From NCBI GenBank assembly GCA_041655735.1, contig JBBAEV010000039.1, positions 1 through 6,948 on the forward strand: a stretch of 6,948 nt of DNA, read 5' to 3'. The translations under genes and the position numbers were made by a program. This document shows, one piece after another, positions 1 to 6,929 of the stretch. Under the pieces are notes generated by a model. The model did no database searches. It worked only from the letters and a program-made list of their open reading frames with translations, and had not been told where the DNA came from. Source of the DNA: JBBAEV01 sp041655735. Its GTDB lineage: Bacteria > Bacillota_I > Bacilli_A > RF39 > UBA660. Position 1 is the first letter of the stretch; the number at the start of each line of letters is the position of its first letter.

Positions 1-950
1 TTACCCCAGGACAATTAGTCTCTTTTATATTATATCTTGGAATGATTGGTTGGCCAATGTTTGCCTTAGGAGATCTTGTTAATATCATGTCGAGAGGGAA
101 TGCTTCTTATGATAGAATTAATAGTATTTTAACTCAAAAATCTGAAGTGCAAGATCCACAATACCCAGTTGAAATAAGCACTACTCTTGAGACTTTAGAA
201 TTAAAAGATGTAACATTCTCTTATCCAGGAAGTAAATACTTAGCCTTAGACCGAGTAAGCTTTTCTGTTAAGAAGGGTAAAACCCTCGGAATAGCTGGAA
301 AGACTGGTAGTGGTAAAACCACTATCATTAGGCAAATCCTTAAGCAATATGACCTCCAAAAAGGACAAGTTTTAATAAATCATACTAATATTAAAGATAT
401 CACAACTAATAACCTCCGAAAATTCTTTGGTTATGTTCCGCAAGAACATATTATGTTTTCTGGAACTGTACACAAAAACATCGCCTTTGGAAAAAAGGAT
501 GCCACTAATGAAGATATTGATGAAGCAATAAATCTTGCTTCTTTTAGAAAAGATATTGCTTTCTTAGATGATGGCCTAGATACTATTGTTGGAGAAGCTG
601 GCATTACTCTTTCTGGAGGGCAAAAGCAACGCTTAGCCATTGCTAGGGCATTTATTACTAATCCAGAGGTTCTTATCCTTGATGATTCCCTTTCTGCTGT
701 TGATGGTACTACAGAAAAAGAAATCCTTAAAAATATAAAAAGGGCAAGAAGTAAAAAAACAACAATTATTATCGCTCATCGACTCTCTGCCATTGAACAT
801 GCTGATGAAATAATTGTTCTGGAAGATGGAAAAATAGTTGAAAGAGGAAATCACCAAGAATTAATGGAACTTGGTGGATGGTATTCAAAACAATACATGC
901 ATCAACAAATGTTTAAGAAAGCGGAAGTAAATAATAATGAGATTTCTTAG
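1..950 (+). CDS. yheI: YheI/BmrC-like ABC exporter subunit, 3' part
   Basis: This is one half of a heterodimeric ABC multidrug exporter, a membrane domain fused to a nucleotide-binding domain. The 5' end lies before the window: the frame is open from base 3 and the first in-frame ATG (42) is internal. What remains is the end of the last membrane helix, an RGxASYDR linker, and the whole ATPase domain. Counting from the Met at 42, this shows Walker A GKTGSGKT (86-93), Q-loop Gln134, a canonical LSGGQ signature (190-194), Walker B LILDD (211-215), D-loop SAVD and H-loop His246. Asp215 replaces the usual catalytic Glu, as is known for the degenerate site of BmrC and TM287. The gene overlaps the next one by 14 bp, so the two are very likely cotranslated partners. 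The substrate is unknown; drug efflux is inferred from the family. Confidence 0.9.
   Translation, partial: TPGQLVSFILYLGMIGWPMFALGDLVNIMSRGNASYDRINSILTQKSEVQDPQYPVEISTTLETLELKDVTFSYPGSKYLALDRVSFSVKKGKTLGIAGKTGSGKTTIIRQILKQYDLQKGQVLINHTNIKDITTNNLRKFFGYVPQEHIMFSGTVHKNIAFGKKDATNEDIDEAINLASFRKDIAFLDDGLDTIVGEAGITLSGGQKQRLAIARAFITNPEVLILDDSLSAVDGTTEKEILKNIKRARSKKTTIIIAHRLSAIEHADEIIVLEDGKIVERGNHQELMELGGWYSKQYMHQQMFKKAEVNNNEIS
923..927 (+). promoter_or_regulatory. ribosome binding site of second ABC gene
   Basis: GGAAG lies 9 bases before the ATG at 937, inside the coding sequence of the upstream gene. It supports that start even though it creates a 14-bp overlap. The start is also right for the protein, because a basic N-terminus (RVWKYTKKYRG) then leads directly into the first membrane helix. 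Confidence 0.55.
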
Positions 951-2949
951 AGTTTGGAAATATACAAAAAAATATCGCGGGCTAGTCTTCATTTCATTTA
1001 TTGCATTAATTATTGCTATTGCTATTGAACTAGTTATGCCTTTATTCTTTACATCATTAATTGATGATTATATTATTGGTATTGAAAAGCCATGGTACAT
1101 TGTTAGTAGGGATGAAAATAATGCTATTATTCATAATGGTAAATATTATGCTCAACAACGTAATATTCAAGACACAAAGCTATGGGTCACAAGGGATAAT
1201 GAAGTTCGCATTTTCTTAATAAATAATAAATTTTATTTTATTGATGAATATGTAGAAAAAGGTTCTAAAAAAATCGTTGATGATAAACTAGTAATAACTA
1301 ATGAACAAAATGAAACTTATGAATATTATTATGAAATTCTAACTGGTGATACATTGCTTACCTTTTATAGACCCGCCATTTCACCAATAACAAAGCTTAT
1401 TATTTATTATGTTTTATTGAACATAATAGCTATATTTATTACATATTTATATAGAATTAGCTTTTTCAAACTAGGTAATAAAGTAACCTATGATATTAGA
1501 TGCGAAGCATTTGAAAAGATTCAAAAACTCCATATATCTTATTTTGATAAAACGCCTGCAGGTAAGGTTGTTGCTAGAGTAACTAATGATACCCAAACAA
1601 TTATCGATTTATTCTCAAGAATTATCATTGTTTTTATTAGTGCTATTATTCTTTTTATTGGTACTTATTTTAGTTTATTTATGCTTGATGTAAAACTAGC
1701 AGCTTATACTTTGCTTTTAATCCCAGTTCTTCTTATTTGGGGCAAGCTTTACCGAATTGGTGCTAAAAAATACAACAAGGTTGTTCGGAGTGAAAACTCA
1801 GAAATCAATGCTTACTTAAACCAATCAATTAAAGGAATGGAAGTAATTCAAGCATTTAATCGGCAAGATCTAAGTTTTGAAGAATTCCAGCATCATAATA
1901 AGCGTTATTTAGAATATCGAACAAAAATCTTAAAACTCAATTCAACATTATCAGGAAATCTTGTTAGAAGTCTTCAACGTCTAATTTTTGCATTAATCGT
2001 TCTTTATTTTGGATGGAATTCATTAGGAATTCATTCTGTTGTAAGCGTTGGTGTAATCTATGCTTTTGTTGAATACATTAATAAACTAGTTAACCCTGTC
2101 CAACAAATATTCGGTAATATTGATGTCTTTGAACAATCACTAGTTTCTGCAGAACGAGTATTTTACCTTCTTGATCAAGATGAATTACCTTTATATGATG
2201 ACGATGCACCTCGTTTTAAAGGTGATATTGAATTTAAAGATTTTAGTTTTGCTTATGAAAAAGATAATTATGTCTTAAAAGATATTAATTTAAAGGTCAA
2301 TGCTGGTGAAACAATTGCAATTGTTGGTCATACTGGCAGCGGCAAAAGCTCTATGATGAATGTTATGCTTCGTTATTATGATTACAATGAAGGAGAAATA
2401 TTTATTGATAATACTGAAATAAGGGAATATTCGAAGCAAGCTTTTAGAAAACATGTTGGAATTGTCTTACAAGACCCAGTACTATTTACTGGAACTATTG
2501 CTTCTAATATTCGGCTTAATAATAATTTGATCTGTGATGGTATGATAGAAGATGCCCTAAGAAAAATTGGGGCAGAACGCTTTATTGAAAAGTTTTCAAA
2601 AGGTATTAATGAAAAAGTCCTAGAAATGGGTTCTAACTTCTCAACAGGAGAAAGACAACTAATCTCATTTGCCAGAGCACTAATTTATAATCCTGCAGTC
2701 TTAGTTTTAGATGAAGCAACTGCTAATATTGACACAGAAACTGAACAATTAATCCAAAATGCATTAGCTGTTGTAAAACAAAATAGAACAACATTTATAA
2801 TCGCTCATCGCCTTTCAACAATAAAAGAGGCTAATCAAATAATTGTCTTAGAAAAAGGAAGGATTGTAGAAAGAGGAAATCATGATACATTAATGAATAC
2901 TAAGGGTAAATACTATGAAATGTATCAATCACAACTTCACCAAAATTAA
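937..2949 (+). CDS. yheH: YheH/BmrD-like ABC exporter subunit
   Basis: This is the second half of the heterodimeric ABC exporter and is complete at 670 aa, a length typical of YheH. Predicted membrane helices are near 17-42, 152-172, 229-247, 253-270 and 346-385 (two). Residues about 43-150 form a polar, Tyr-rich insert between the first two helices. This is far longer than a normal exporter loop and should lie outside the cell; BmrD is known to carry such an extracellular domain. The ATPase domain has Walker A GHTGSGKS (464-471), Q-loop Gln512, Walker B VLVLDE with the catalytic Glu593, and His624. Its signature reads FSTGE (568-572) rather than LSGGQ. The working ATP site should therefore combine this protein's Walker motifs with the partner's LSGGQ, while the other site is degenerate. 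A terminator follows the stop codon. Confidence 0.92.
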   Translation: MRFLRVWKYTKKYRGLVFISFIALIIAIAIELVMPLFFTSLIDDYIIGIEKPWYIVSRDENNAIIHNGKYYAQQRNIQDTKLWVTRDNEVRIFLINNKFYFIDEYVEKGSKKIVDDKLVITNEQNETYEYYYEILTGDTLLTFYRPAISPITKLIIYYVLLNIIAIFITYLYRISFFKLGNKVTYDIRCEAFEKIQKLHISYFDKTPAGKVVARVTNDTQTIIDLFSRIIIVFISAIILFIGTYFSLFMLDVKLAAYTLLLIPVLLIWGKLYRIGAKKYNKVVRSENSEINAYLNQSIKGMEVIQAFNRQDLSFEEFQHHNKRYLEYRTKILKLNSTLSGNLVRSLQRLIFALIVLYFGWNSLGIHSVVSVGVIYAFVEYINKLVNPVQQIFGNIDVFEQSLVSAERVFYLLDQDELPLYDDDAPRFKGDIEFKDFSFAYEKDNYVLKDINLKVNAGETIAIVGHTGSGKSSMMNVMLRYYDYNEGEIFIDNTEIREYSKQAFRKHVGIVLQDPVLFTGTIASNIRLNNNLICDGMIEDALRKIGAERFIEKFSKGINEKVLEMGSNFSTGERQLISFARALIYNPAVLVLDEATANIDTETEQLIQNALAVVKQNRTTFIIAHRLSTIKEANQIIVLEKGRIVERGNHDTLMNTKGKYYEMYQSQLHQN

Positions 2950-2966
2950 AAATTAATTACAAAACT

Positions 2967-2996
2967 AAAAAACAACCAATTTACTGGTTGTTTTTG
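2967..2996. terminator. bidirectional intrinsic terminator
   Basis: A stem with left arm AAAACAACCA (2969-2978), a 6-base loop and right arm TGGTTGTTTT (2985-2994) is flanked by an A-run on the left and a T-run on the right. On the plus strand it ends the ABC operon, 19 bases after its stop codon. Read from the minus strand it also has a U-run, so it can end the convergent GIY-YIG gene. The last codons and stop of that gene lie inside the right arm and loop. Confidence 0.82.
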
Positions 2997-3235
2997 TTAT
3001 CTATAAGTTTAAGTTTGTCTTTTCTTTTCATTTGCTTTATTTCATATTCTCTCTTCATTGCTTCTTGTTTACTATTATAACCTTCTTGATATACCAAAGT
3101 TACAGGTATTCGTCCTTTTGTATATTTCGCTCCCCTTCCAATATTATGATCACTAAGTCTTTTATCTATATTATTAGTCCATCCTGTATACAGTGTATTG
3201 TCATAACATTTTAATATATATGTATAATATTCCAT
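2981..3235 (-). CDS. GIY-YIG domain protein (UPF0213/YazA-like)
   Basis: This is a small single-domain protein of 84 aa and belongs to the UPF0213 group that includes YazA and E. coli YhbQ. The two halves of the motif are visible as YTYILKC (4-10) and LYTGWT (15-20). They are followed by Arg26 and His30 in a KRLSDHN segment, GAKYTKGRIP (35-44), and Glu63 in KREYEIKQM, the expected metal-binding Glu. The family is assumed to cut DNA, probably in repair or processing, but the precise role of these stand-alone proteins is not established. The start is well supported: a strong Shine-Dalgarno sequence and a promoter precede it. It converges on the ABC operon and shares its terminator. At this length it is a normal member of the group, not a fragment. 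Confidence 0.9.
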   Translation of the reverse strand: MEYYTYILKCYDNTLYTGWTNNIDKRLSDHNIGRGAKYTKGRIPVTLVYQEGYNSKQEAMKREYEIKQMKRKDKLKLIDNKNNQ

Positions 3236-3242
3236 TTATGAA

Positions 3243-3290
3243 CTCCTTTTTGTATTAAAGATAGTTTATCAGATTTAATGAGATTGTCAA
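3243..3290 (-). promoter_or_regulatory. promoter and ribosome binding site of GIY-YIG gene
   Basis: On the minus strand, a perfect TTGACA (-35, at 3290-3285) is followed after 16 bases by TAAACT (-10, at 3268-3263). The -10 matches TATAAT at four positions and is preceded by TGA, which fits an extended -10 (TGn). AAGGAG at 3248-3243 lies 7 bases from the ATG at 3235. The distance leaves a short leader of about 20 bases. No operator is evident. Confidence 0.6.
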
Positions 3291-3661
3291 ACTAAAGTTA
3301 TTTTGAGATTTTGCCTATGCTTAATATCTTGAATCTACAGTTCATTAATTTCATTCAATAATTGCTTCCGGCAAAATATTTCTGTCTTTACAGCGTTATT
3401 AATAATTTGATTAATTTTTAAAACTTTTTAATTTGTATATAATTAATAATTACAAACTTAGATATTTCCAAAAAAACATAACTAAAAAATATAAATACCT
3501 ATAAAATTATGGTGTCAATCTTATATTAACTAATTTGTTTATATTTTAATAATAACTACTGATTTAATCTTATTTGACCTAAGACAATATTTTTTTTAAA
3601 AGTTTACTAATACATAAATACAACCACTATTTTAAATTAGCATATTTTATAAGTGAATAAT
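3291..3661. other. AT-rich intergenic region, no convincing gene
   Basis: About 370 bases lie between the GIY-YIG promoter and the end of the methyltransferase remnant. They are dominated by A/T runs and stop codons in all frames. I see no RNA gene, no strong hairpin and no clear terminator for the methyltransferase. The only coding-like trace is a minus-strand open stretch at 3335-3430 with no start codon. The region looks like eroded intergenic or former gene DNA, but that is inference. Confidence 0.5.
3335..3430 (-). pseudogene. possible 31-codon gene remnant
   Basis: The minus strand is open for 31 codons up to a TAG at 3337-3335, with no ATG, GTG or TTG start at its head and an in-frame TAA just upstream. 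The reading, for example AVKTEIFCRKQLLNEINEL at its end, looks like a plausible charged helical C-terminus rather than poly-Lys/Asn noise. It is less A/T-biased than its surroundings. It could be the tail of a lost gene that once followed the methyltransferase on the same strand, or it could be chance. I do not recognise a family. Confidence 0.2.
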
Positions 3662-4284
3662 TTATATGAGGGTTTTAGGTTTATTATTAAAAAGAATATT
3701 TTCAATTCTTTTTTTTGCAATATGAAAATATTTTTCTTCTTTTTCTATTCCGATATATTTTCTATTTAACTTTTTAGCTACATAGCATGTGGTTCCACTC
3801 CCTAGAAAAGGATCTAGTACTAAATCACCTTCCTTGGATGAAGCCTTTATTATTCTTGCTAATAATGCTTCAGGTTTTTGAGTAGGATGGTAACCATGTT
3901 TTTTTTCATTCATTTGTACTGAATCTAATAACCAAACATCTTCCATCTCATGATTAAAAATATTATACATTTCTTCATAATTAAAATAATGTTTATTCCT
4001 TTTTTTACCCCAAATAATGAATTCATATGAAAATCTAAATTTATTTTTATATATTAATGGTGGCGGATCGCTTTTATGCCATATAATAATATTAATTATT
4101 TTAAATCCTAGCTTTTTCATGTTTTGATAAACATCAAAAATATTATGATGTGTTCCTGATACCCAAATAGTTCCACTCTCTTTTAGTAATCTATAACATT
4201 CTTTCAACCAATCAAATGTAAACAAATCTATACTTTCATAATTTTCTTTCTTGTCCCAAGCTCCTTTATTTACCGAAACAATTT
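3662..4284 (-). pseudogene. DNA N6/N4 methyltransferase, 3' part, cut by IS
   Basis: This is the C-terminal 206 codons or so of a site-specific DNA methyltransferase (N6_N4_Mtase family, resembling DpnA-type enzymes), which would transfer a methyl group from AdoMet to A or C in DNA. It starts with IVSVNKGAWDK. It keeps the WHKSDPPP segment, HPTQKP, and motif I in LDPFLGSGTT followed by YIGIE. In this class motif I is near the C-terminus and the catalytic DPPY motif IV lies upstream of VSVNKG; that part is missing because an IS21 element begins at 4285. The frame stays open into the element up to an ATG at 4357, but those first 25 codons are element repeats. The rest of the gene should continue on the minus strand beyond 6935. 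The product is almost certainly inactive. Target sequence and any partner nuclease cannot be assigned. Confidence 0.85.
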
Positions 4285-4296
4285 TGTATATTCCGG
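4285..4296 (+). repeat. left terminal inverted repeat of IS
   Basis: TGTATATTCCGG matches the complement of 6924-6935 at all 12 positions. The match stops at both sides: the flanking base is T here, against C in the complement of the right end, and inside the two ends diverge after the CCGG core. This fixes the boundary at 4284/4285. Confidence 0.88.
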
Positions 4297-4399
4297 ACAA
4301 TAAAAACAACCATTCCGGTCTATTAAGACAACCATTCCGGTCTATTAAGACAACCATTCCGGTCTATTAAAGCAACCGTTCCGGTCTATTAAAGCAGCT
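4290..4399 (+). repeat. left array of five 22-bp terminal repeats
   Basis: Five directly adjacent units start at 4290, 4312, 4334, 4356 and 4378, exactly 22 bp apart. Each is built as RTTCCGG, then TCTATTAA (ACAATAAA in the outermost unit), then a conserved CAACC-type tail. Units 2 and 3 are identical. The last ends in CAGCT and its first base is G. Such multiple terminal repeats are characteristic of IS21 elements and are taken to be transposase binding sites. The spacing is close to two turns of the helix, which would put all copies on one face. Confidence 0.88.
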
Positions 4400-4403
4400 T
4401 TTG

Positions 4404-4432
4404 TTGACATAAATTAAGTCCTTCTATAAAAT
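4404..4432 (+). promoter_or_regulatory. istA promoter
   Basis: TTGACA (4404-4409) and TAAAAT (4427-4432) are separated by 17 bases, giving a near-perfect sigma-A type promoter about 30 bases before the istA start. Its -35 begins 5 bases after the terminal repeat array, so transposase bound to the innermost repeat could hinder RNA polymerase. That repression is inference. Confidence 0.72.
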
Positions 4433-4450
4433 GAATTAAGTATCTGTTTA

Positions 4451-4456
4451 AGGAGG
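4451..4456 (+). promoter_or_regulatory. istA ribosome binding site
   Basis: A full AGGAGG lies 6 bases before the ATG at 4463 and settles the istA start. Confidence 0.85.
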
Positions 4457-4462
4457 GCTAAA

Positions 4463-5989
4463 ATGCCAAGGAGAAATGCAGTGAGTAGTATCAGAAAAAT
4501 TATCCAGATGTATGAAGTGAGTAATAGTTTTAGTTTAAATGAATTAGCCAATATGTGCTCTTGTTCTAGGACATCCGTGAAAACGGTGATTAATGCCATT
4601 AAGATTCACAACTTGAAGTATGATCAAATCAAAAATATGTCTGACAATCAATTAGAAAAACTTATCTATCCACCCAGAGATGCCAATATAACCAAGGCCC
4701 CGCTTGACTATGAGTACTTTACCAATGAATTGAAGAAACCGCACGTGACGAAAATGATGCTTTGGCGTGAGTATATCGCCATGAACCCTGACGGGTATCA
4801 AAGAACACAGTTTTTTGAATTGTTGAATAAGAATCTCGTATCAAAAAAGATTACCATGCATATGAATAGAAAACCCGGAGAAAAAATGTATGTTGATTGG
4901 GTAGGAGATTCCGCGATGATTTATGATAGGAACACCGGAGAAGCCATTAAAGTGTTTTTCTTTATCAGCACAATTGGGGTCAGTTCTTACCCGTATGTTG
5001 AGGCGTTCTTGGATAGGAAAAAGCAAAGTTATATCCAGGGTCATGTTAATGCCTTTCGGTATTATAACGGCCTACCTCTAGCTGTGGTACCGGATAATGA
5101 CAAATCAGCGGTAACAAAAGTTGGCAAATATGATTCCCTTATAAATGAAACTTATCAAAGAATGGCTGATTATTATAAAATCGGGGTGCTAAACACAAGA
5201 AGCAGGTCTCCCAAGGATAAAGGTGCGGTTGAAAAGGCAGTGCTGGATGTTGCCGAAAGGGAGCTTATCGGTGGGCTGAGAAAAGAAAGATTCTTTTCTT
5301 TGCAAGAATTAAATGAAAGAATATTAGAAAAGTTAAAGGATGTGTCGGAAAGACCCTTCCAAAAACGACCCGGTTCCAGGAAAAGTGTATTCCTAGAGGT
5401 TGATTATCCGGCAATGAGACCCCTGCCGGAAAAACCATTCACTTATGTAGAATTTGCTTATGCTACGGTAAATGTAGATTATCATATTGAGGTTGATTCA
5501 AACTTTTACAGCGTGCCCTACAAATATATCGGTAAAAGGGTTAAGATTGAATTATACACTAATGAGATTAAAGTTTATTTCAATAACGAGTTTCTTGCCA
5601 TGCATAAGCGGCTTCTAATAAAAAAATATAAATATCAAACCGAATTAGCTCATATGCCTAAGGATCACCAATTGTACCATAAGTTTAATAAAGAATATTT
5701 TATTGACTGGGGAAAGAAGATAAGTCCTGAAGCCGAGGAAATTATAAAATCAATGTTTGAGAAAAGACCTATTGAGGAACAAAGCATTAGGGGATGCCTT
5801 GGAATACAACGTTTATATAAAGATTACGGGGCAAACAAGTTTAAAGACACATGCGCTATTATTTGCGATAAAAACTTAGATAAGACCTATCGCAATATAA
5901 AAAAGGTTATAGAAACTATAGAATCAATTGTTCCAAAAGAAACGATAATTAATCATAATAACATCCGCGGGAAGGATTATTATTCATGA
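4463..5989 (+). CDS. istA: IS21-family transposase IstA
   Basis: IstA is the transposase that cuts and joins the ends of the element. The 508-aa protein is complete and of the long IstA type. An N-terminal helix-turn-helix is visible around 24-46 (LNELANMCSCSRTSVK). The RNase H-like core shows the catalytic triad as Asp145 in MYVDWVGD, Asp211 in VVPDNDKSAV and Glu257 in KDKGAVEKAV. A C-terminal beta-rich region (about 334-374, containing DSNFYSVPYKYIGKRV) is typical of IstA and Mu-like transposases. All catalytic residues are present and the frame is unbroken. Its TGA overlaps the istB ATG in ATGA, so the two are translationally coupled. It should bind the 22-bp terminal repeats. Confidence 0.94.
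   Translation: MPRRNAVSSIRKIIQMYEVSNSFSLNELANMCSCSRTSVKTVINAIKIHNLKYDQIKNMSDNQLEKLIYPPRDANITKAPLDYEYFTNELKKPHVTKMMLWREYIAMNPDGYQRTQFFELLNKNLVSKKITMHMNRKPGEKMYVDWVGDSAMIYDRNTGEAIKVFFFISTIGVSSYPYVEAFLDRKKQSYIQGHVNAFRYYNGLPLAVVPDNDKSAVTKVGKYDSLINETYQRMADYYKIGVLNTRSRSPKDKGAVEKAVLDVAERELIGGLRKERFFSLQELNERILEKLKDVSERPFQKRPGSRKSVFLEVDYPAMRPLPEKPFTYVEFAYATVNVDYHIEVDSNFYSVPYKYIGKRVKIELYTNEIKVYFNNEFLAMHKRLLIKKYKYQTELAHMPKDHQLYHKFNKEYFIDWGKKISPEAEEIIKSMFEKRPIEEQSIRGCLGIQRLYKDYGANKFKDTCAIICDKNLDKTYRNIKKVIETIESIVPKETIINHNNIRGKDYYS
5972..5976 (+). promoter_or_regulatory. istB ribosome binding site
   Basis: AAGGA, within GGGAAGGA, lies 9 bases before the ATG at 5986, inside the end of istA. It supports this start and independent ribosome entry at istB alongside coupling through the ATGA overlap. 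Confidence 0.6.
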
Positions 5990-6735
5990 TTAAACGCGAA
6001 ACAATCGAGAAAATGACTGATCTTCACCTTTCCCACATGGCATCTATTTATAAAGGTCAAGAAGAAAATCCTAATGTTATAAGTTTACCTTTTGATGAAA
6101 GATTTGGTATACTAATTGATTCGGAATACGATGCAAGAATGACAAGACGTTTTATGAGGCTTATTAAAGAAGCCGGTTTCAAAGAACACTCGACACTTGA
6201 TGAAATAATCTATTCGCCTGCCAGGGGTCTTGAAAAAGGCCAAATATTAACGCTAGGCAAATGTGATTGGGTAAAGCATGGCCATAATATAATCATAACC
6301 GGCCCCACGGGGACGGGCAAGACATATCTCACTTGTGCCCTCGGTATGAAGGCTTGCGAGAATAATTATCGCGTATTCTATTACCGGCTTTCAAGGTTGC
6401 TTAATGATCTGGAGGCAGCTAGAAGAGAATACGGATATAATAAGTTTTTATCTGGGTTAAGAAAGATTAACGTAATAATTATTGATGATTTTGCGACATC
6501 CCGGTTAAGCATCGAAGAAAGCAGAAATCTCCTTGAAATAATAGATGACCGCAGTAAATATCTATCATGTATTCTTACAAGTCAAATTCCCCCGGGAAAC
6601 TGGTATGAGGCATTTGAAGATCCGACGTTTGCGGATGCAATTATGGATAGGCTTATTCATAATTCATATCATATTAACTTGAAGGGTCCTTCTATGCGTA
6701 AGATAACTACAACAATCAATGAAAAACAACTTTAA
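5986..6735 (+). CDS. istB: IS21-family helper ATPase IstB
   Basis: IstB is the AAA+ ATPase, related to DnaC, that assembles on DNA and directs IstA to a target. The 249-aa protein has the usual IstB length and no break. An N-terminal helical region (about 1-95) precedes Walker A GPTGTGKT (106-113) and Walker B VIIIDDF (163-169, Asp167 and Asp168). A sensor-1 type LTSQ follows (197-200), and then the MDRLIHNSYHINLKG segment (220-234) with the conserved Arg near the C-terminus. It overlaps istA by four bases and shares its promoter. No terminator is obvious after its TAA. Confidence 0.94.
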   Translation: MIKRETIEKMTDLHLSHMASIYKGQEENPNVISLPFDERFGILIDSEYDARMTRRFMRLIKEAGFKEHSTLDEIIYSPARGLEKGQILTLGKCDWVKHGHNIIITGPTGTGKTYLTCALGMKACENNYRVFYYRLSRLLNDLEAARREYGYNKFLSGLRKINVIIIDDFATSRLSIEESRNLLEIIDDRSKYLSCILTSQIPPGNWYEAFEDPTFADAIMDRLIHNSYHINLKGPSMRKITTTINEKQL

Positions 6736-6858
6736 ATATTTAAAATAATGTGATATAGTAAAAACAACAAAAGACTTTAATAAAACATCCTTTCGGATCA
6801 GATCCTTTGGTTAGCAAATCCAACCTACGGTTTATCCTGTCGGACCTGTACTTATCCT

Positions 6859-6929
6859 CCGGAAACCCTGTCTTTATTCTCCGGAAGCCTTGTTTTTATC
6901 CTCCGGAAGCCCTGTCTTTTTGACCGGAA
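6859..6929 (-). repeat. right array of four terminal repeats
   Basis: Four CCGGAA cores start at 6859, 6881, 6903 and 6924, so the spacing is 22, 22 and 21. Between the three inner cores runs a conserved RCCYTGTYTTTAT-type spacer that differs from the left array apart from the TTCCGG core. A degenerate TCGGAC at 6840-6845 lies further in, out of register. These should be the transposase binding sites of the right end. Confidence 0.83.

Noticed and set aside
2981..3235. GIY-YIG protein as the restriction nuclease partner of the methyltransferase
   Set aside because: At 84 aa with a bare UPF0213/YazA-type domain, its own promoter and a long gap from the methyltransferase, it fits the stand-alone housekeeping-like family. 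GIY-YIG restriction enzymes are larger, with added DNA-recognition parts.
3490..3518. Minus-strand TTGACA at 3518-3513 as a promoter
   Set aside because: No good -10 at normal spacing (about three of six matches at 16-18 bp; a better TATATT only at 19 bp), and it points at no complete gene other than the GIY-YIG gene, which has its own promoter.
4050..4080. DPPP in the methyltransferase remnant as the catalytic motif IV
   Set aside because: It lies in a WHKSDPPP segment that corresponds to a conserved WxKxNPxP region downstream of VSVNKG in this family. The true DPPY motif belongs upstream and is missing.
4285..4399. Regularly spaced repeats resembling a small CRISPR array
   Set aside because: Units are 22 bp and directly adjacent with no variable spacers, begin at the inverted-repeat end of an IS21 element, and recur as a related array at its other end.
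4414..4599. Minus-strand open frame with hydrophobic stretches over the start of istA
   Set aside because: It is antisense to the istA promoter, ribosome binding site and helix-turn-helix coding region, and I see no start signal or recognisable family of its own.
5980..5995. Mycoplasma-type code (TGA as Trp), suggested by the low G+C content
   Set aside because: All Trp codons seen are TGG, and TGA ends istA exactly in the ATGA overlap typical of istAB.
6731..6744. Palindrome TTTAAATATTTAAA after istB as a terminator
   Set aside because: It is all A/T with no loop room and no following T-run, so it would be too weak. It is probably a composition effect.
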